Positions 8,819 through 17,303 are shown, counted from the stretch's first letter. The stretch is DNA of 43,966 nt from Duodenibacillus massiliensis (GCF_900128485.1 NZ_LT635857.1:32893-76858); one strand, 5' to 3'. Notes: generated from the letters alone by a model not told the origin. Program-made: numbers and translations.

Positions 8819-9880
8819 ATGCGTATTGCAAGTCCCGAGACGTTTACGGCCGACAGGCGCTACAGAAGGCCTTTGGCCGCAATCGACGAATTCCGCTTCA
8901 CGCTCTGGCGCGATGCACTTGCGATGAAGCCCGAGGCCGTCACCGCCATGACGCGGGCGGCCTCCGCCGAAACCGTGGCGGCCTGTCTGAGAATCGAAGG
9001 CACGGACTTTACGGCCCCGGAAGCCTCACGGCTCATGGTGAAGAAAACGAAACTCAAAACGCAGGCCGCGGAAGCGGCCGCGGGCTGTGCCGATGCGCTT
9101 GACCTCATTGTCAAAAGCTACGCGGTAATGCCGTTAACGGAAGATCTTCTGCGGCAGCTGCACCGCATTCTTTTCTGGCACACGACGGACGGCACGGTGC
9201 GCGGAGGCGACTACAAAACGGGGCTTGATGAGCGGGCGGCACCGGGGAGCCTCTTTTTTGAAACGGCACCGGCAAGTCAGGCCCCGGCATTAACCCGCGA
9301 ACTCATCGCGACCGTCAATACCCTCTTGACCGCGCAGGAACTGCACCCGCTTCTGACGCTTGCCTACTTTAACGCGGTCTTTCCGGCAGTGAGCCCCTTT
9401 GCCCGCGGCAACGGCCGCCTCTGTCAGCTCATGACCGTCTTAATCATGCTACAGCAGGGGTACGGCTGGGCCTCTGCGGCGTCGCTCACCCGCCTCATGG
9501 ATAACGACAAGGGACGCTTTATCACGGCGCTTCGCGCAACGCAGCTCACACTCACCCACCCCGCCCCCGCGTGGGAGCCATGGTTTGACTTTTTCACCGA
9601 CAGCCTTACACGGCAGATGCTTGAAGTGAAGGACCGGCTCACGCTTCTCGGATCGGCAGGACCTCGCCTCTCGCCCCTGGCGGACTTTATCCTCACGCAG
9701 GCGCAGATGAAGGGATCGGTGACCGTCAGGAGCCTGCAGCACGAAAGCCGCGCCGTGATGGCAACGGTACGCTATCACGTCGCCGAGCTCGTCAAAAAAG
9801 GGCTTCTGATTCAGTGCGGTGCGGGTCCTGCGACCCGGTACACCGCGTCACACGCCGCAAAAACCGATACCTCGGTCTGA
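8819..9880 (+). CDS. Fic-domain protein with degenerate active site and winged-helix C-terminus
   Basis: 353 residues with the layout of stand-alone class II Fic proteins. The N-terminal region has an inhibitory-helix-like LRIEGT (residues ~59-64). The Fic core spans about residues 95-220. The C-terminal ~70 residues form a winged helix (SVTVRSLQHESRAVMATVRYH). Known family: active Fic enzymes carry HPFx(D/E)GNGRxxR and transfer AMP or similar groups to hydroxyl side chains. Here the motif reads SPFARGNGRLCQ: the catalytic His is Ser, the acidic residue is Arg and the final Arg is Gln, while the anion-binding GNGR is kept. AMP transfer is therefore unlikely, and a nucleotide-binding or DNA-binding regulatory role is possible. 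GAGG lies 12 bases before the ATG. Its targets are unknown. Confidence 0.85.
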   Translation: MRIASPETFTADRRYRRPLAAIDEFRFTLWRDALAMKPEAVTAMTRAASAETVAACLRIEGTDFTAPEASRLMVKKTKLKTQAAEAAAGCADALDLIVKSYAVMPLTEDLLRQLHRILFWHTTDGTVRGGDYKTGLDERAAPGSLFFETAPASQAPALTRELIATVNTLLTAQELHPLLTLAYFNAVFPAVSPFARGNGRLCQLMTVLIMLQQGYGWASAASLTRLMDNDKGRFITALRATQLTLTHPAPAWEPWFDFFTDSLTRQMLEVKDRLTLLGSAGPRLSPLADFILTQAQMKGSVTVRSLQHESRAVMATVRYHVAELVKKGLLIQCGAGPATRYTASHAAKTDTSV

Positions 9881-9886
9881 AACCGG

Positions 9887-9902
9887 CCGTAACCGGTTAC
9901 GG
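9887..9902 (+). repeat. Perfect 16-bp palindrome between fic and the sugar kinase
   Basis: CCGTAACCGGTTACGG is a perfect palindrome, flanked by GAAACC on the left and TTTC on the right, which extend the symmetry after a small bulge. It starts 6 bases after the fic stop and lies about 80 bp upstream of the kinase start, so it could be an operator or part of a 3' hairpin. Confidence 0.5.
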
Positions 9903-9982
9903 TTTCCCGGCGGTTTTCTACGTACAATGCCGTAGATTTTTAATTTCCGCAGTCAGGCTGCGAACACTTATGAGGATCAGTC

Positions 9983-11539
9983 ATGGCCAAACTTTACATG
10001 GGCTTTGATGCCGGCACCCAGAGCGTGAAGGTCGCCGTTTACGATGAGTCGTTGACGCCCCTGGCGCAGGCAACGGCCGCGACAACCCTGCACTACCCGC
10101 ATCCGGGCTGGGTACAGATGGATCCCGATGAGTTTCTCAGCATCACACTTACCTGCATGAAGCGCTGCACGGATGAAATCCGCGGCAAAGGCTACGACCC
10201 CGCCGACATCCGCGCCGTGATGGGTGACGGAATCATCTGCGGTATCTGCGGCGTAAACGCTGAAGGCGACGCCGTGACCCCCTACATCAATTACCTTGAC
10301 AGCCGCACGCAGGCTGACGCCGATGCCATCAACGCCAAAAACCTCGACATTTGGGGCAAAGAGACCGGCAACCCGGAAGCCAACTGCATGTTCCCCGCGC
10401 TTTTTGCCCGGTGGTTTATCAAAAACTCCCGCAAGTTCCGGGAAAAGGGCGTGAAGTTTGTGCACAACGCCCCGTATATCCTCATGCATCTGGCGGGCCT
10501 CAAGGGCAAAGACGCCTTTATCGACTGGGGCGCAATGTCGGGCTGGGGCTTAGGCTACAAAGTCGAGGAAAAATGCTGGAGCGACGAGCAGCTCGCAATC
10601 CTCGGGATTGACAAGCGCTTTATGCCCACCGTCAAAAAGCCCTGGGATGTTGTGGGCACGGTCACGCAGGACATTGCCAGGGTGACGGGCCTTGCGGCGG
10701 GGACTCCCGTGTGCGCGGGGGCCGGTGACACCATGCAGTCGATGCTCGGCGCCGGCGTTTTTGAAGCCAATCAGGGCGTGGATGTTGCGGGCACCTGCGC
10801 CATGTTCTGCGTTTCTACCAAAGGCATTGTCCCGGAACTTTCTAAAAAAGGCAGCGGCCTCATTTTTAATTCCGGGTCGCTGCCGGACACCTACTTTTAC
10901 TGGGGCTTTATCCGCACAGGTGGTTTGGCGCTCAGGTGGTTTAAGGACAATATCTGCGGCAAGGCCGATGATCCGCGCTACTACACGGAGCTCTCGGAAA
11001 AAGCTTTAGCCGTGCCCGCGGGCTGCAACGGGGTGCTGTTTCTGCCCTACCTCACCGGAGGCGCCGGAGAGTTAAAGCACGCAAGCGGGTGCTTTATGAA
11101 CATGACCCTGGACGATGACCGCTTCGTGCAGTGGCGCGCCGTGCTTGAAGCGATCGGCTACGACTACATGGAAATCACGGACACGTACCGCGCCGCGGGC
11201 GTGCCGCTCACCCGCATCACGGTGACCGAAGGCGGCAGCCGCGATTCGCTCTGGAATCAGATCAAGGCCGATATGCTCGCTGCCGACGTTGTACGCTTTC
11301 GCAACGCCGGGGGCGCCGTCGTCACCAACTGCGTCTTTGCGGCAATTGCCGCGGGCGACGTCACCGACGCCAAAGCGGCTCTTACCAAAACGATCGTCAA
11401 AGACGCGCAGTACACGCCCGACGCTGAAAAGTCCGCTCTTTACCGCCGTCTTTTTAAGCTGAAAACACGTTTGGTGCAACAGGATATGAAGACCGCGTTT
11501 GAAACGCTCACCGCCATGCGGCCGGTGAGAAGCGAATGA
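9983..11539 (+). CDS. FGGY-family carbohydrate kinase (xylulokinase-like)
   Basis: 518 residues. The N-terminal phosphate-1 motif GFDAGTQSVKVAVYD (residues 6-20) and the C-terminal FGGY half (GAGDTMQSMLGAGV, DVAGTCAMF, TEGGSRDSLWNQIKAD) place it in the FGGY actin-like kinase fold, which phosphorylates a sugar or polyol with ATP. Both ribonuclease-H-like domains are complete. The substrate cannot be assigned: no isomerase, aldolase or sugar transporter lies beside it. GAGGA precedes the ATG at good spacing. It is alone on its strand and ends in a terminator about 110 bp downstream. Confidence 0.88.
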   Translation: MAKLYMGFDAGTQSVKVAVYDESLTPLAQATAATTLHYPHPGWVQMDPDEFLSITLTCMKRCTDEIRGKGYDPADIRAVMGDGIICGICGVNAEGDAVTPYINYLDSRTQADADAINAKNLDIWGKETGNPEANCMFPALFARWFIKNSRKFREKGVKFVHNAPYILMHLAGLKGKDAFIDWGAMSGWGLGYKVEEKCWSDEQLAILGIDKRFMPTVKKPWDVVGTVTQDIARVTGLAAGTPVCAGAGDTMQSMLGAGVFEANQGVDVAGTCAMFCVSTKGIVPELSKKGSGLIFNSGSLPDTYFYWGFIRTGGLALRWFKDNICGKADDPRYYTELSEKALAVPAGCNGVLFLPYLTGGAGELKHASGCFMNMTLDDDRFVQWRAVLEAIGYDYMEITDTYRAAGVPLTRITVTEGGSRDSLWNQIKADMLAADVVRFRNAGGAVVTNCVFAAIAAGDVTDAKAALTKTIVKDAQYTPDAEKSALYRRLFKLKTRLVQQDMKTAFETLTAMRPVRSE

Positions 11540-11645
11540 CTGACGGGCGGGCTGCAGTCAGCGTGATCTGCCCCTAAAATACCCGACAACAGTGCCCGAA
11601 GGCCTCTGCCCGTAACATGGGTATGCAGACAAAGAGGGACGTTTA

Positions 11646-11674
11646 GCCGACAGTGCTTGCGCTGTCGGCATTTT
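11646..11674 (+). terminator. Terminator downstream of the FGGY kinase
   Basis: GCCGACAGTGC (11646-11656) pairs with GCGCTGTCGGC (11659-11669), one G-U pair included, followed by ATTTTC. It faces the end of the convergent antitoxin-like gene. Confidence 0.65.
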
Positions 11675-11919
11675 CATATCGGAAAGTGTCGCCTGAGCGC
11701 AGCCCCGTCTGACTCCCGGTCCGGAAGGTTGTCCGGCGTAATCCTGCTCACTCGTTTCTCAAGACTCTCACTGGTAAGCCGCAGCGGACGCAGACACCAA
11801 CCGGCTGCGGTCTTTACAACCTCGAGACGCGTTCCTTCACTGAGTTTCAGGTCTTCGATGCACTCGTCCGGCAGGAAAAGCCATACGTCTGATTCGTGTT
11901 TTTCAATCTTCGCGAACAG
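11674..11919 (-). CDS. Orphan MazE/AbrB-like antitoxin, possibly decayed
   Basis: The encoded segment FAKIEKHESDVWLFLPDECI followed by a KLSEGTRLEVVKTAAGWCLRP stretch is a SpoVT/AbrB swapped-hairpin DNA-binding fold. The C-terminal VSRITPDNLPDRESDG matches the toxin-binding tails of MazE/PemI antitoxins (TPENxHxE type). A GAGGAG Shine-Dalgarno (11931-11926) lies 6 bases before a CTG codon (11919-11917) exactly where the family starts (M-x-A-K-I). This suggests an ATG-to-CTG change or a rare CTG start. The frame is open further upstream to 12027 but that part does not look like the family. No mazF-like gene follows. Probably an unpaired or decaying antitoxin. Confidence 0.6.
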   Translation of the reverse strand: MFAKIEKHESDVWLFLPDECIEDLKLSEGTRLEVVKTAAGWCLRPLRLTSESLEKRVSRITPDNLPDRESDGAALRRHFPI

Positions 11920-12065
11920 TATTCTCTCCTCAATGACTTCCGAGATTACCGAAAGCGTGTTGAGATGGCACGGTTCGCGAACACGGCAAAAACTCACCGG
12001 GAAAAAACGCCCCGCTCCGCAGTACATGCAAAACGGGGCTCACGCGTTAACGGGGAAAACGCCGA

Positions 12066-13919
12066 TTAACGGTCGTGCGTTTCAGACTTTGCCTTCTGAG
12101 GCTTATAGCCGTCGGGCGCCACAAGCGCCGTATCAAAGCCCGTGATGCGGGTCTTGCCGTTGACGGTATAAAGCCAGAAGTCGTAGACCGTCCCCGGGAT
12201 CATGAATTTCGCCAGGTCCTTCGCGGCAAAGTTAAAGACCATATCGGCCTTGCCGTCCTTGTTGAAGTCCATGGTGCGGGTGGAAACGGGCTTGGCGAGC
12301 TGATCAAGCGTCACCTTGGTGGTGACCGACGACCGCCCCGCGCCCGCGACGGTCTTTTTGACGTCAACCTTGGTGGCGTCAAGGGTCTTGTCCGAAAGAA
12401 GCACCACGTCAACCCTCTGATCGCTCTTGGGGTCAATGACGTCTGCGAGAACCACAACCTTGTGCGGCATCAGTTTGGCGACTTCCTTCTGAGCAAGCGC
12501 AGTTGCGGCGTCAAAGCTTTCGGCATTAAAGGCATGCAGATAGCGCGCGGCTTTTTCCGGCGAGAAGCGGCAGATCTGCTGCGCAACGGCGGCGGTTTCG
12601 GCGGCCTTCTTGCCCCAGACCTTTTCAAAGCCCTTGATCAACTTGGTGTTTGCCTTCATGTCGGCGCCGCGCTTATATTCGAGGGCGTTGGCAAGCTCCA
12701 CGGAAGCAAAGACGGGCCAGTCGGGGTTGAAGCTGAAGAGTTCGGGCGTCCCCTTAAAGTGTTCGGCAGTCGCCTTTTCGGCCGTGAGGAACCCTGCTTT
12801 TTCCGCTTGCTTGGCAAGCGGGAAGAAGGGCACATAAGGCGTTTCGCAGGGACGCGCGATTGAGCGGTACCCCGTCGTGAGAAGCGCATTTTCGTTCATC
12901 ACCCAGACGCCCGACTCGTGCGTGGTGGGACGGCACAGGCCCAGTCCCTTGTAGTGGTACCACCCGGCGTCAGCGCCGATACCCTTTTCATGCGTTCTCA
13001 GAAGGTCCTTCACTTCCTCTACGCCCATCTTCTTTGGGTTAACGGCGGCGTACGGGAACTTCTCGGGATCGGTGATGTTTTGTCCGAGAATCTTCTTCCA
13101 CGCGAGGTTGTTGCGCGAGAGGTTGTAGTCGGCGGCACGGCGTTCGGCCGGAGCCAGGGCCGCGCGGAAGTTAAAGTCCTTGTAGACGCCGGGCTCAGCG
13201 GGCTTATAGCGCCCGTTTTTAATGGCGCGCTCAATCATGCCGGGCGCAAGAATCACGTTTTTCGTATCCGTGGCATCGAGCTTATCCATCATGAAGTTGT
13301 TCGGGATATAGACAACTTCATTGTCCTGCACGCGGCGGGCGGCCCAGGTGTTGCCTTGGTGGATGGCGATCTGCCAGGCTTCGTTGGCGTCCGCGACCGT
13401 ATAGGTGCGGCCTTCGGAGAAATAGCCGTAGGTCGTGAGAAGGTCAATGGCGATGTCAATGGCGTGGCGGGCGCTTGTGGCGCGCTCAGCCATCAGGCGC
13501 CGGATACCGTAACCGATACCGCCGTCTTTGACCGGCATGATGTCGTCCTTGTAGATCCCGGTGCAGGCGTTTGAGACAATCACTACACCGTTTTCATTTA
13601 CAAAGCCGTCGGAAAAGCTCGCTCCGTTGGGATCGAAGGTCTGAGACCAGTAAAAACCGAACGTCTTTTCGACCTGGGGGATCTTCGCGGCCGTCGGTTC
13701 AAACGTAATCATCTCGCCTTTGGCGTGCGTCGCTGCAGGCACCCAGTACTGCGCCGAGAGAATGCGCCCGCCGTTATCTTCATTGTGACCCACGATGATC
13801 GTGCCGGTTTTACTGACGTCCTTGCCGACGATGACCGTGGAGCAGCCGATTGCGTTAAACGCGAGCGACGCAATAGCTACGCCCAAGGCGGCTGAGAGAG
13901 CTTTGATCCGTAATGACAT
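12066..13919 (-). CDS. Exported C69-family dipeptidase
   Basis: 617 residues from the ATG at 13919, chosen because AAGGAAGG lies 5-12 bases upstream. An upstream in-frame start at 13970 lacks one. A signal peptide (MSLRIKALSAALGVAIASLA) leads to Cys in AIGCSTVIVGKD. In peptidase family C69 this Cys becomes the N-terminal nucleophile after processing, and GHNEDNGG is the conserved downstream motif. FVNENGVVIVSN and the YGIRRLMAERA region also fit. It hydrolyses dipeptides, probably in the periplasm. The C-terminal third (about residues 470-617) has an EF-hand-like MDFNKDGKADM segment. It is monocistronic, followed directly by the convergent end of the antitoxin region. Confidence 0.9.
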   Translation of the reverse strand: MSLRIKALSAALGVAIASLAFNAIGCSTVIVGKDVSKTGTIIVGHNEDNGGRILSAQYWVPAATHAKGEMITFEPTAAKIPQVEKTFGFYWSQTFDPNGASFSDGFVNENGVVIVSNACTGIYKDDIMPVKDGGIGYGIRRLMAERATSARHAIDIAIDLLTTYGYFSEGRTYTVADANEAWQIAIHQGNTWAARRVQDNEVVYIPNNFMMDKLDATDTKNVILAPGMIERAIKNGRYKPAEPGVYKDFNFRAALAPAERRAADYNLSRNNLAWKKILGQNITDPEKFPYAAVNPKKMGVEEVKDLLRTHEKGIGADAGWYHYKGLGLCRPTTHESGVWVMNENALLTTGYRSIARPCETPYVPFFPLAKQAEKAGFLTAEKATAEHFKGTPELFSFNPDWPVFASVELANALEYKRGADMKANTKLIKGFEKVWGKKAAETAAVAQQICRFSPEKAARYLHAFNAESFDAATALAQKEVAKLMPHKVVVLADVIDPKSDQRVDVVLLSDKTLDATKVDVKKTVAGAGRSSVTTKVTLDQLAKPVSTRTMDFNKDGKADMVFNFAAKDLAKFMIPGTVYDFWLYTVNGKTRITGFDTALVAPDGYKPQKAKSETHDR

Positions 13920-14083
13920 ACTTTCCTTCCTTCTGGTTGCTGCGGGCCCGATTGGGATTGCCGGACCCATTGTTTCTGGCGCCTCTCGGGGAAATGACAG
14001 GCACCTCGAGGAAGGATTCTAGGCGCACTGACCACGATAAATAACCTAGGGTTATTACCCAATAACCCATACGACACCGACCG

Positions 14084-14911
14084 TCAGGATGAGGAGCTGC
14101 CGCGGCGCAGCCGGTAAAGAACGAAGCGCCCCATCATTACGAACGCAAGGACCGCCACGGACGTGAGCGCAATGAGGCCCCCGGGCGCCGCGTCCACGAT
14201 TGCAGCAAGCATGAGCCCCCCCACGCTGTCAATGAGGCTCACAATCATGGCTGCCGCAAGGGTCCTTGCAAAGCCCTGCCGGAACTGCAGTGCCGTGGCA
14301 ACGGGAACCGTGAGCAGCGAACTCATCACAAGTACGCCCGCCACCCGAATCGATGACGCAACAGCCGCAGCAGAGATGAGGGCAAAGACCGCAGCGGTAA
14401 GCCGCACCTTAACGCCCGCGGCACGCGCCGCCTCTTCGTCAAAGGCGATGCAGACCAGGGCGTTGTAGTTCAGTGACCCGAGAAGAAGGGCCGCCGCGGT
14501 GAGAAGCCCCACGATCACGAGGTCTTCGTCCGTGACCGTGAGGATGCTGCCGAATAGAAAACTCTCGGCGTTCGCGTGCACCGCACCCGAGGTGATGAGC
14601 GTTACGGCTATGCCGACCGAAAGCGCCAGAACAATCGTGAGAATGAGGTCGGAAAAGTTTTTAAACAGGCCCCTGAGCGCTTCAATCAGAAGTGCCGCAG
14701 CCGACGTAAAGATAAAAGAAGCCCCGACGGGATTGACGCCGCCCGCAAGGCCCACGGCAACGCCCGCAAGGGACGCGTGCGCGAGGGCGTCGCCTGTCAT
14801 CGAAGTGCGCCTTAAAACGAGAAAGATCCCGATCACCGGGCAAAGCACTGCCATGCAGACGGTGGCTGTGAGCGCTCTCTGCATGAAGTCATAGGAAAAG
14901 AGTTCCGTCAT
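14084..14911 (-). CDS. Metal ABC transporter permease (ABC-3 family, ZnuB/MntB-like)
   Basis: 275 residues with about eight hydrophobic segments. The N-terminal RALTATVCMAVLCPVIGIFL and RRTSMTGDALAHASLAGVA are the signature of ABC-3 permeases (the ALAHASLAGVA coupling region). It forms the membrane channel for Zn(II) or Mn(II) import, driven by the ATPase encoded 6 bp upstream. No solute-binding-protein gene is present in this cluster, so the receptor must be encoded elsewhere. Metal specificity cannot be read from the sequence. Confidence 0.9.
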   Translation of the reverse strand: MTELFSYDFMQRALTATVCMAVLCPVIGIFLVLRRTSMTGDALAHASLAGVAVGLAGGVNPVGASFIFTSAAALLIEALRGLFKNFSDLILTIVLALSVGIAVTLITSGAVHANAESFLFGSILTVTDEDLVIVGLLTAAALLLGSLNYNALVCIAFDEEAARAAGVKVRLTAAVFALISAAAVASSIRVAGVLVMSSLLTVPVATALQFRQGFARTLAAAMIVSLIDSVGGLMLAAIVDAAPGGLIALTSVAVLAFVMMGRFVLYRLRRGSSSS

Positions 14912-14917
14912 GGCGCG

Positions 14918-15580
14918 CTACTCCAGCCAGGGTTTCTCATCAAAATAGGCGTCGGGCGTCATCGTCCGGGCATGCCCCTCGGCAAACGCGACGATTTTCG
15001 TGGCGTTTTCCCGCACGGCCTCAAAGTTATGCTCAACGCTGACAACCGTCACGCCGTGGCTCACGTTTAAGTGCTTTAAAAGCGAATAGATGTCGGTGGC
15101 GGACTTTTTGTCTAAGCCCGTGGAGGGTTCGTCAAGAAGCAGGAGCTTACGCTGCGCCAAAAGCGCCCGGGCAATGAGAACGCGCTGCCGCTGCCCCCCT
15201 GAGAGCGTGCCGATAAGCGCATTGCGGTAAGCGGCCATTCCGACAGTGGCGAGCACGTGCTCGGATGCGTCTTTGCCGGCCCTGCAAAGTGCCGCATAGC
15301 CCTTTAAGACCTCAGAGACCGTAATCGGAAAGGCGCTCATCGCCGCGGGATCGGCCTGAGGTACGTAGCCCGACAAGGGAGCATTCACGGTCACCGTGCC
15401 GCGGCCGGGCTCGATAAAGCCCAGGATCATCTTCATGAGCGTGGTTTTGCCGCAGCCGTTGGCGCCCATCAGGCACACGTAGTCACCCTCTTGCACCGTA
15501 AACGAAATATTCTCAAGAAGCCACGGTGCGGTCCCCGTGTAGGAAAACGAGAGATCTTTGACGGCAATAACGCTTGACAC
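14918..15580 (-). CDS. Metal ABC transporter ATP-binding protein (ZnuC/MntA-like)
   Basis: 220 residues from a GTG at 15580, preceded by GGAGG nine bases upstream. The frame is open further (to 15625) but that part overlaps the tRNA-Arg terminator and is unlikely to be translated. Walker A is GANGCGKTT, the signature LSGGQRQR, Walker B LLLLDEPSTGLD, and the switch His VSVEHN. It couples to the permease 6 bp downstream. On its own strand it lies directly behind the displaced terminator of tRNA-Arg and the left end of the integrated element. Its promoter is not obvious and may have been altered by the insertion. Confidence 0.9.
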   Translation of the reverse strand: MSSVIAVKDLSFSYTGTAPWLLENISFTVQEGDYVCLMGANGCGKTTLMKMILGFIEPGRGTVTVNAPLSGYVPQADPAAMSAFPITVSEVLKGYAALCRAGKDASEHVLATVGMAAYRNALIGTLSGGQRQRVLIARALLAQRKLLLLDEPSTGLDKKSATDIYSLLKHLNVSHGVTVVSVEHNFEAVRENATKIVAFAEGHARTMTPDAYFDEKPWLE

Positions 15581-15628
15581 GGCAAACTGCCTCCAAACCG
15601 CAGAGAACCGGCTGTAACCGGACAAAAA

Positions 15629-15644
15629 AGAGCCCGCGGGCTCT
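15629..15644 (-). terminator. Original tRNA-Arg terminator, displaced by the island
   Basis: AGAGCCCGCGGGCTCT is a perfect palindrome followed on the minus strand by five T (15628-15624). It lies 7 bp from the duplicated tRNA 3' end at 15651. It is most simply the terminator that followed tRNA-Arg before the 9.1 kb element inserted. Confidence 0.65.
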
Positions 15645-15650
15645 CAGAAT

Positions 15651-15664
15651 TGGTGCCTCCGCCG
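15651..15664 (+). repeat. attL-side copy of the integration core
   Basis: TGGTGCCTCCGCCG, identical to 24777-24790. It is a duplicate of the last 14 bases of tRNA-Arg. The identity ends on both sides, so this is the minimal core visible here. A perfect hairpin, GCCGCAT-TT-ATGCGGC, follows at 15678-15693. Confidence 0.85.
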
Positions 15665-15710
15665 AGCACCCATCAATGCCGCATTTATGCGGCTTAGCGA
15701 AGAGCACTTT

Positions 15711-15741
15711 AAAAATATATTCAATTTTCTATTCACTTTGC
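15711..15741 (+). repeat. 31-bp direct repeat, left copy (probable integrase arm site)
   Basis: It matches 24615-24645 at 30 of 31 positions and has the same orientation. Both copies lie just inside the att cores, in AT-rich sequence. Arm-type integrase sites are the simplest reading. Confidence 0.7.
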
Positions 15742-15749
15742 CGAGTTGC

Positions 15750-15765
15750 TAGGTAGTTTTACCTA
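15750..15765 (+). promoter_or_regulatory. TAGGT/ACCTA palindrome, left copy (possible operator)
   Basis: TAGGTAGTTTTACCTA, extended to GCTAGGTA/TACCTAGC (15748-15767). A 16-bp counterpart with the same arms, TAGGTATTAACACCTA, occurs at 23030-23045. Paired copies near both ends suggest a binding site for an element-encoded dimeric protein. Confidence 0.5.
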
Positions 15766-15842
15766 GCCCATCTATCGGGCTAAATCGCACCGATTCGCGT
15801 GGTGTTCGTCAAAGTGTGCAGAGAAAATATACCCCAAAAAGC

Positions 15843-15944
15843 GGGAACGGTGGGAACGAATTGCGGAAACTCAGTAACGGCGCGGGTTTGCGGTGTGTTT
15901 CAGCTTGGGAACGGCTTGGGAACGCTGTGGGAACGGTGGGAACG
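15843..15944 (+). repeat. Left cluster of GGGAACG repeats (iteron-like)
   Basis: Six copies of GGGAACG start at 15843, 15852, 15907, 15918, 15929 and 15938. The last four are spaced 11, 11 and 9 bp, near one helical turn. The same motif, mostly inverted, forms a second cluster at 23057-23177. Confidence 0.75.
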
Positions 15945-15948
15945 GAAG

Positions 15949-16001
<53 letters not shown>

Positions 16002-16133
16002 TGAGTTTTCCTGAAGATTTCAGACTGTTGCAGTTGTTCCCGTTTTTCCTGCTACCCCTGGGAATTGCTTGGCACTGTTCCCCTATCCCAGGCAGCCGGA
16101 TGGGGTAAATTTCACTAGGGATTTGTGAAAAAA

Positions 16134-17078
16134 AGTGCGTGCGCGCGCGAGGGACGGTGTTTTATGGGCGGTTACGGTAGCGGGCGAACAATGCAGGCAC
16201 GGCGGGGGACGGTCGAATTAGTGCGAAATATCCCCATTGGCTGGGTTAAAAGCAACTGGGATGCACTGGTGTGTGGTCTGTTTATCTCCTGGAATTACGG
16301 CGGCAGGCCCGCTGGAGCCGCCCAGGTGCGGCGCGAAGGCAATGAAGTCCTTGTGTCCTACTCCCGAAGGCGCTCAGAGTCGGAGCCGTTTCGCCCGGTA
16401 TCCGCTGAAGTGGAGATAGTCAGGCAGCCTTGCAACTATGGCGGCTTCCGGCTGTGGTTTGTGTGTCCGCACTGCGGGCGCCGTGTCGGGGCCATTGTCG
16501 CTGATGATGTGGTCGGGTGCCGTCATTGCCTCCGCCTGGGGTATCAGTCCGAGCGGGACGGCCGCTTAGATCGGTTGCTGAACAAAAGGCACAAGATAGA
16601 GTCACGCATCGGGGCTTGGCTTATCAGGCCCAAAGGGATGCACAAAACAACCTTTTCTGAGCTGCGGCGCCAATATGCCGTGGTTGAACGGCAGTTAACT
16701 GCACTCACTGAAGATTTCGTGATGAAGCAGGAAGCACGGAGACAATGGCGGAGAGCCTGTTAAGGATTGTTAAGGTTTAGGGGGCTGCAATGGCCCTGGC
16801 TATAGGTCGTTGCGTTGCTCAGAGTTTTTCGACAAGACAGCGCGGGCGCGCGCGAGAAGCGATGAACTGCGGTATTTGAGCCGATGCCGTTTTTACGGCA
16901 CTCAGTTTTTGAACCCCCTGCATTTATTGGTGCTTTTTGAATTTTTGCACCAGTCCGCGCGGGGGCGCGTGCGCGCGGGAGAGGCGAACGAGCCCGAATA
17001 GTTCAATCTGTCCGCCCCAGGTGGCGCCGATTCCTTGAGTTTGGTGACAAGTCCGCGCAAGCGCGCGAGAGACGAACG
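16134..17078 (+). repeat. Four dispersed CG-alternating repeats
   Basis: Imperfect copies lie at 16134-16157, 16836-16866, 16952-16990 and 17049-17078. They share the pattern GTCCGCGC...GCGCGCGAGAGACGAACG, with the alternating CG core in all. The first overlaps the ribosome-binding region of the zinc-finger gene, and the other three fill the gap after it. The alternating purine-pyrimidine core could adopt Z-DNA. I see no gene in 16764-17303. Confidence 0.6.
16164..16763 (+). CDS. Zinc-finger protein of a mobile-element family
   Basis: 199 residues from the ATG at 16164 (GAGGGA upstream). The start MGGYGSGRTMQARRGTVE is characteristic of a protein family common on integrative elements and prophages, whose function I do not know. 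The middle has a C4 zinc ribbon: CPHCGRRVGAIVADD then CRHCLRLGYQSERDG (about residues 112-143). This is followed by a basic helical tail. It is the first gene inside the left end and stands apart from the main replication operon, so it may be cargo or a nucleic-acid-binding accessory factor. Confidence 0.7.
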   Translation: MGGYGSGRTMQARRGTVELVRNIPIGWVKSNWDALVCGLFISWNYGGRPAGAAQVRREGNEVLVSYSRRRSESEPFRPVSAEVEIVRQPCNYGGFRLWFVCPHCGRRVGAIVADDVVGCRHCLRLGYQSERDGRLDRLLNKRHKIESRIGAWLIRPKGMHKTTFSELRRQYAVVERQLTALTEDFVMKQEARRQWRRAC

Positions 17079-17183
17079 GGGCCGGGGCACTACGGCGCCG
17101 CTACGGGGGGTTGGTTACTCTGCACGGCGCCGTGGCCGTTATGAGTGCGTGGCAGTGCAGGCAAATACGGCGAATTGCGATAA

Positions 17184-17251
17184 GATAACCGAAGGCGCGC
17201 CCAGGGGAAATAGCTACCCCCCGGCCGTTCGATGCTTCCGCCTCGGTTATC
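17184..17251 (+). other. Large hairpin upstream of the unknown cargo gene
   Basis: GATAACCGAAGGC (17184-17196) and GCCTCGGTTATC (17240-17251) are complementary except for one bulged base. Inside, AGGGG can pair with CCCCC. The structure ends 52 bp before the ATG at 17304 and could be a leader-RNA fold or a small structured RNA. Confidence 0.45.
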
Positions 17252-17303
17252 GGGCGTACGCGCGCCGCCTTATCTCTTATTCCCGGGGCGGTGTGAGGCG
17301 TTG

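Noticed and set aside
12075-12863. Plus-strand frame opposite the C69 dipeptidase
   Set aside because: Shadow of the dipeptidase coding frame, without start signals.
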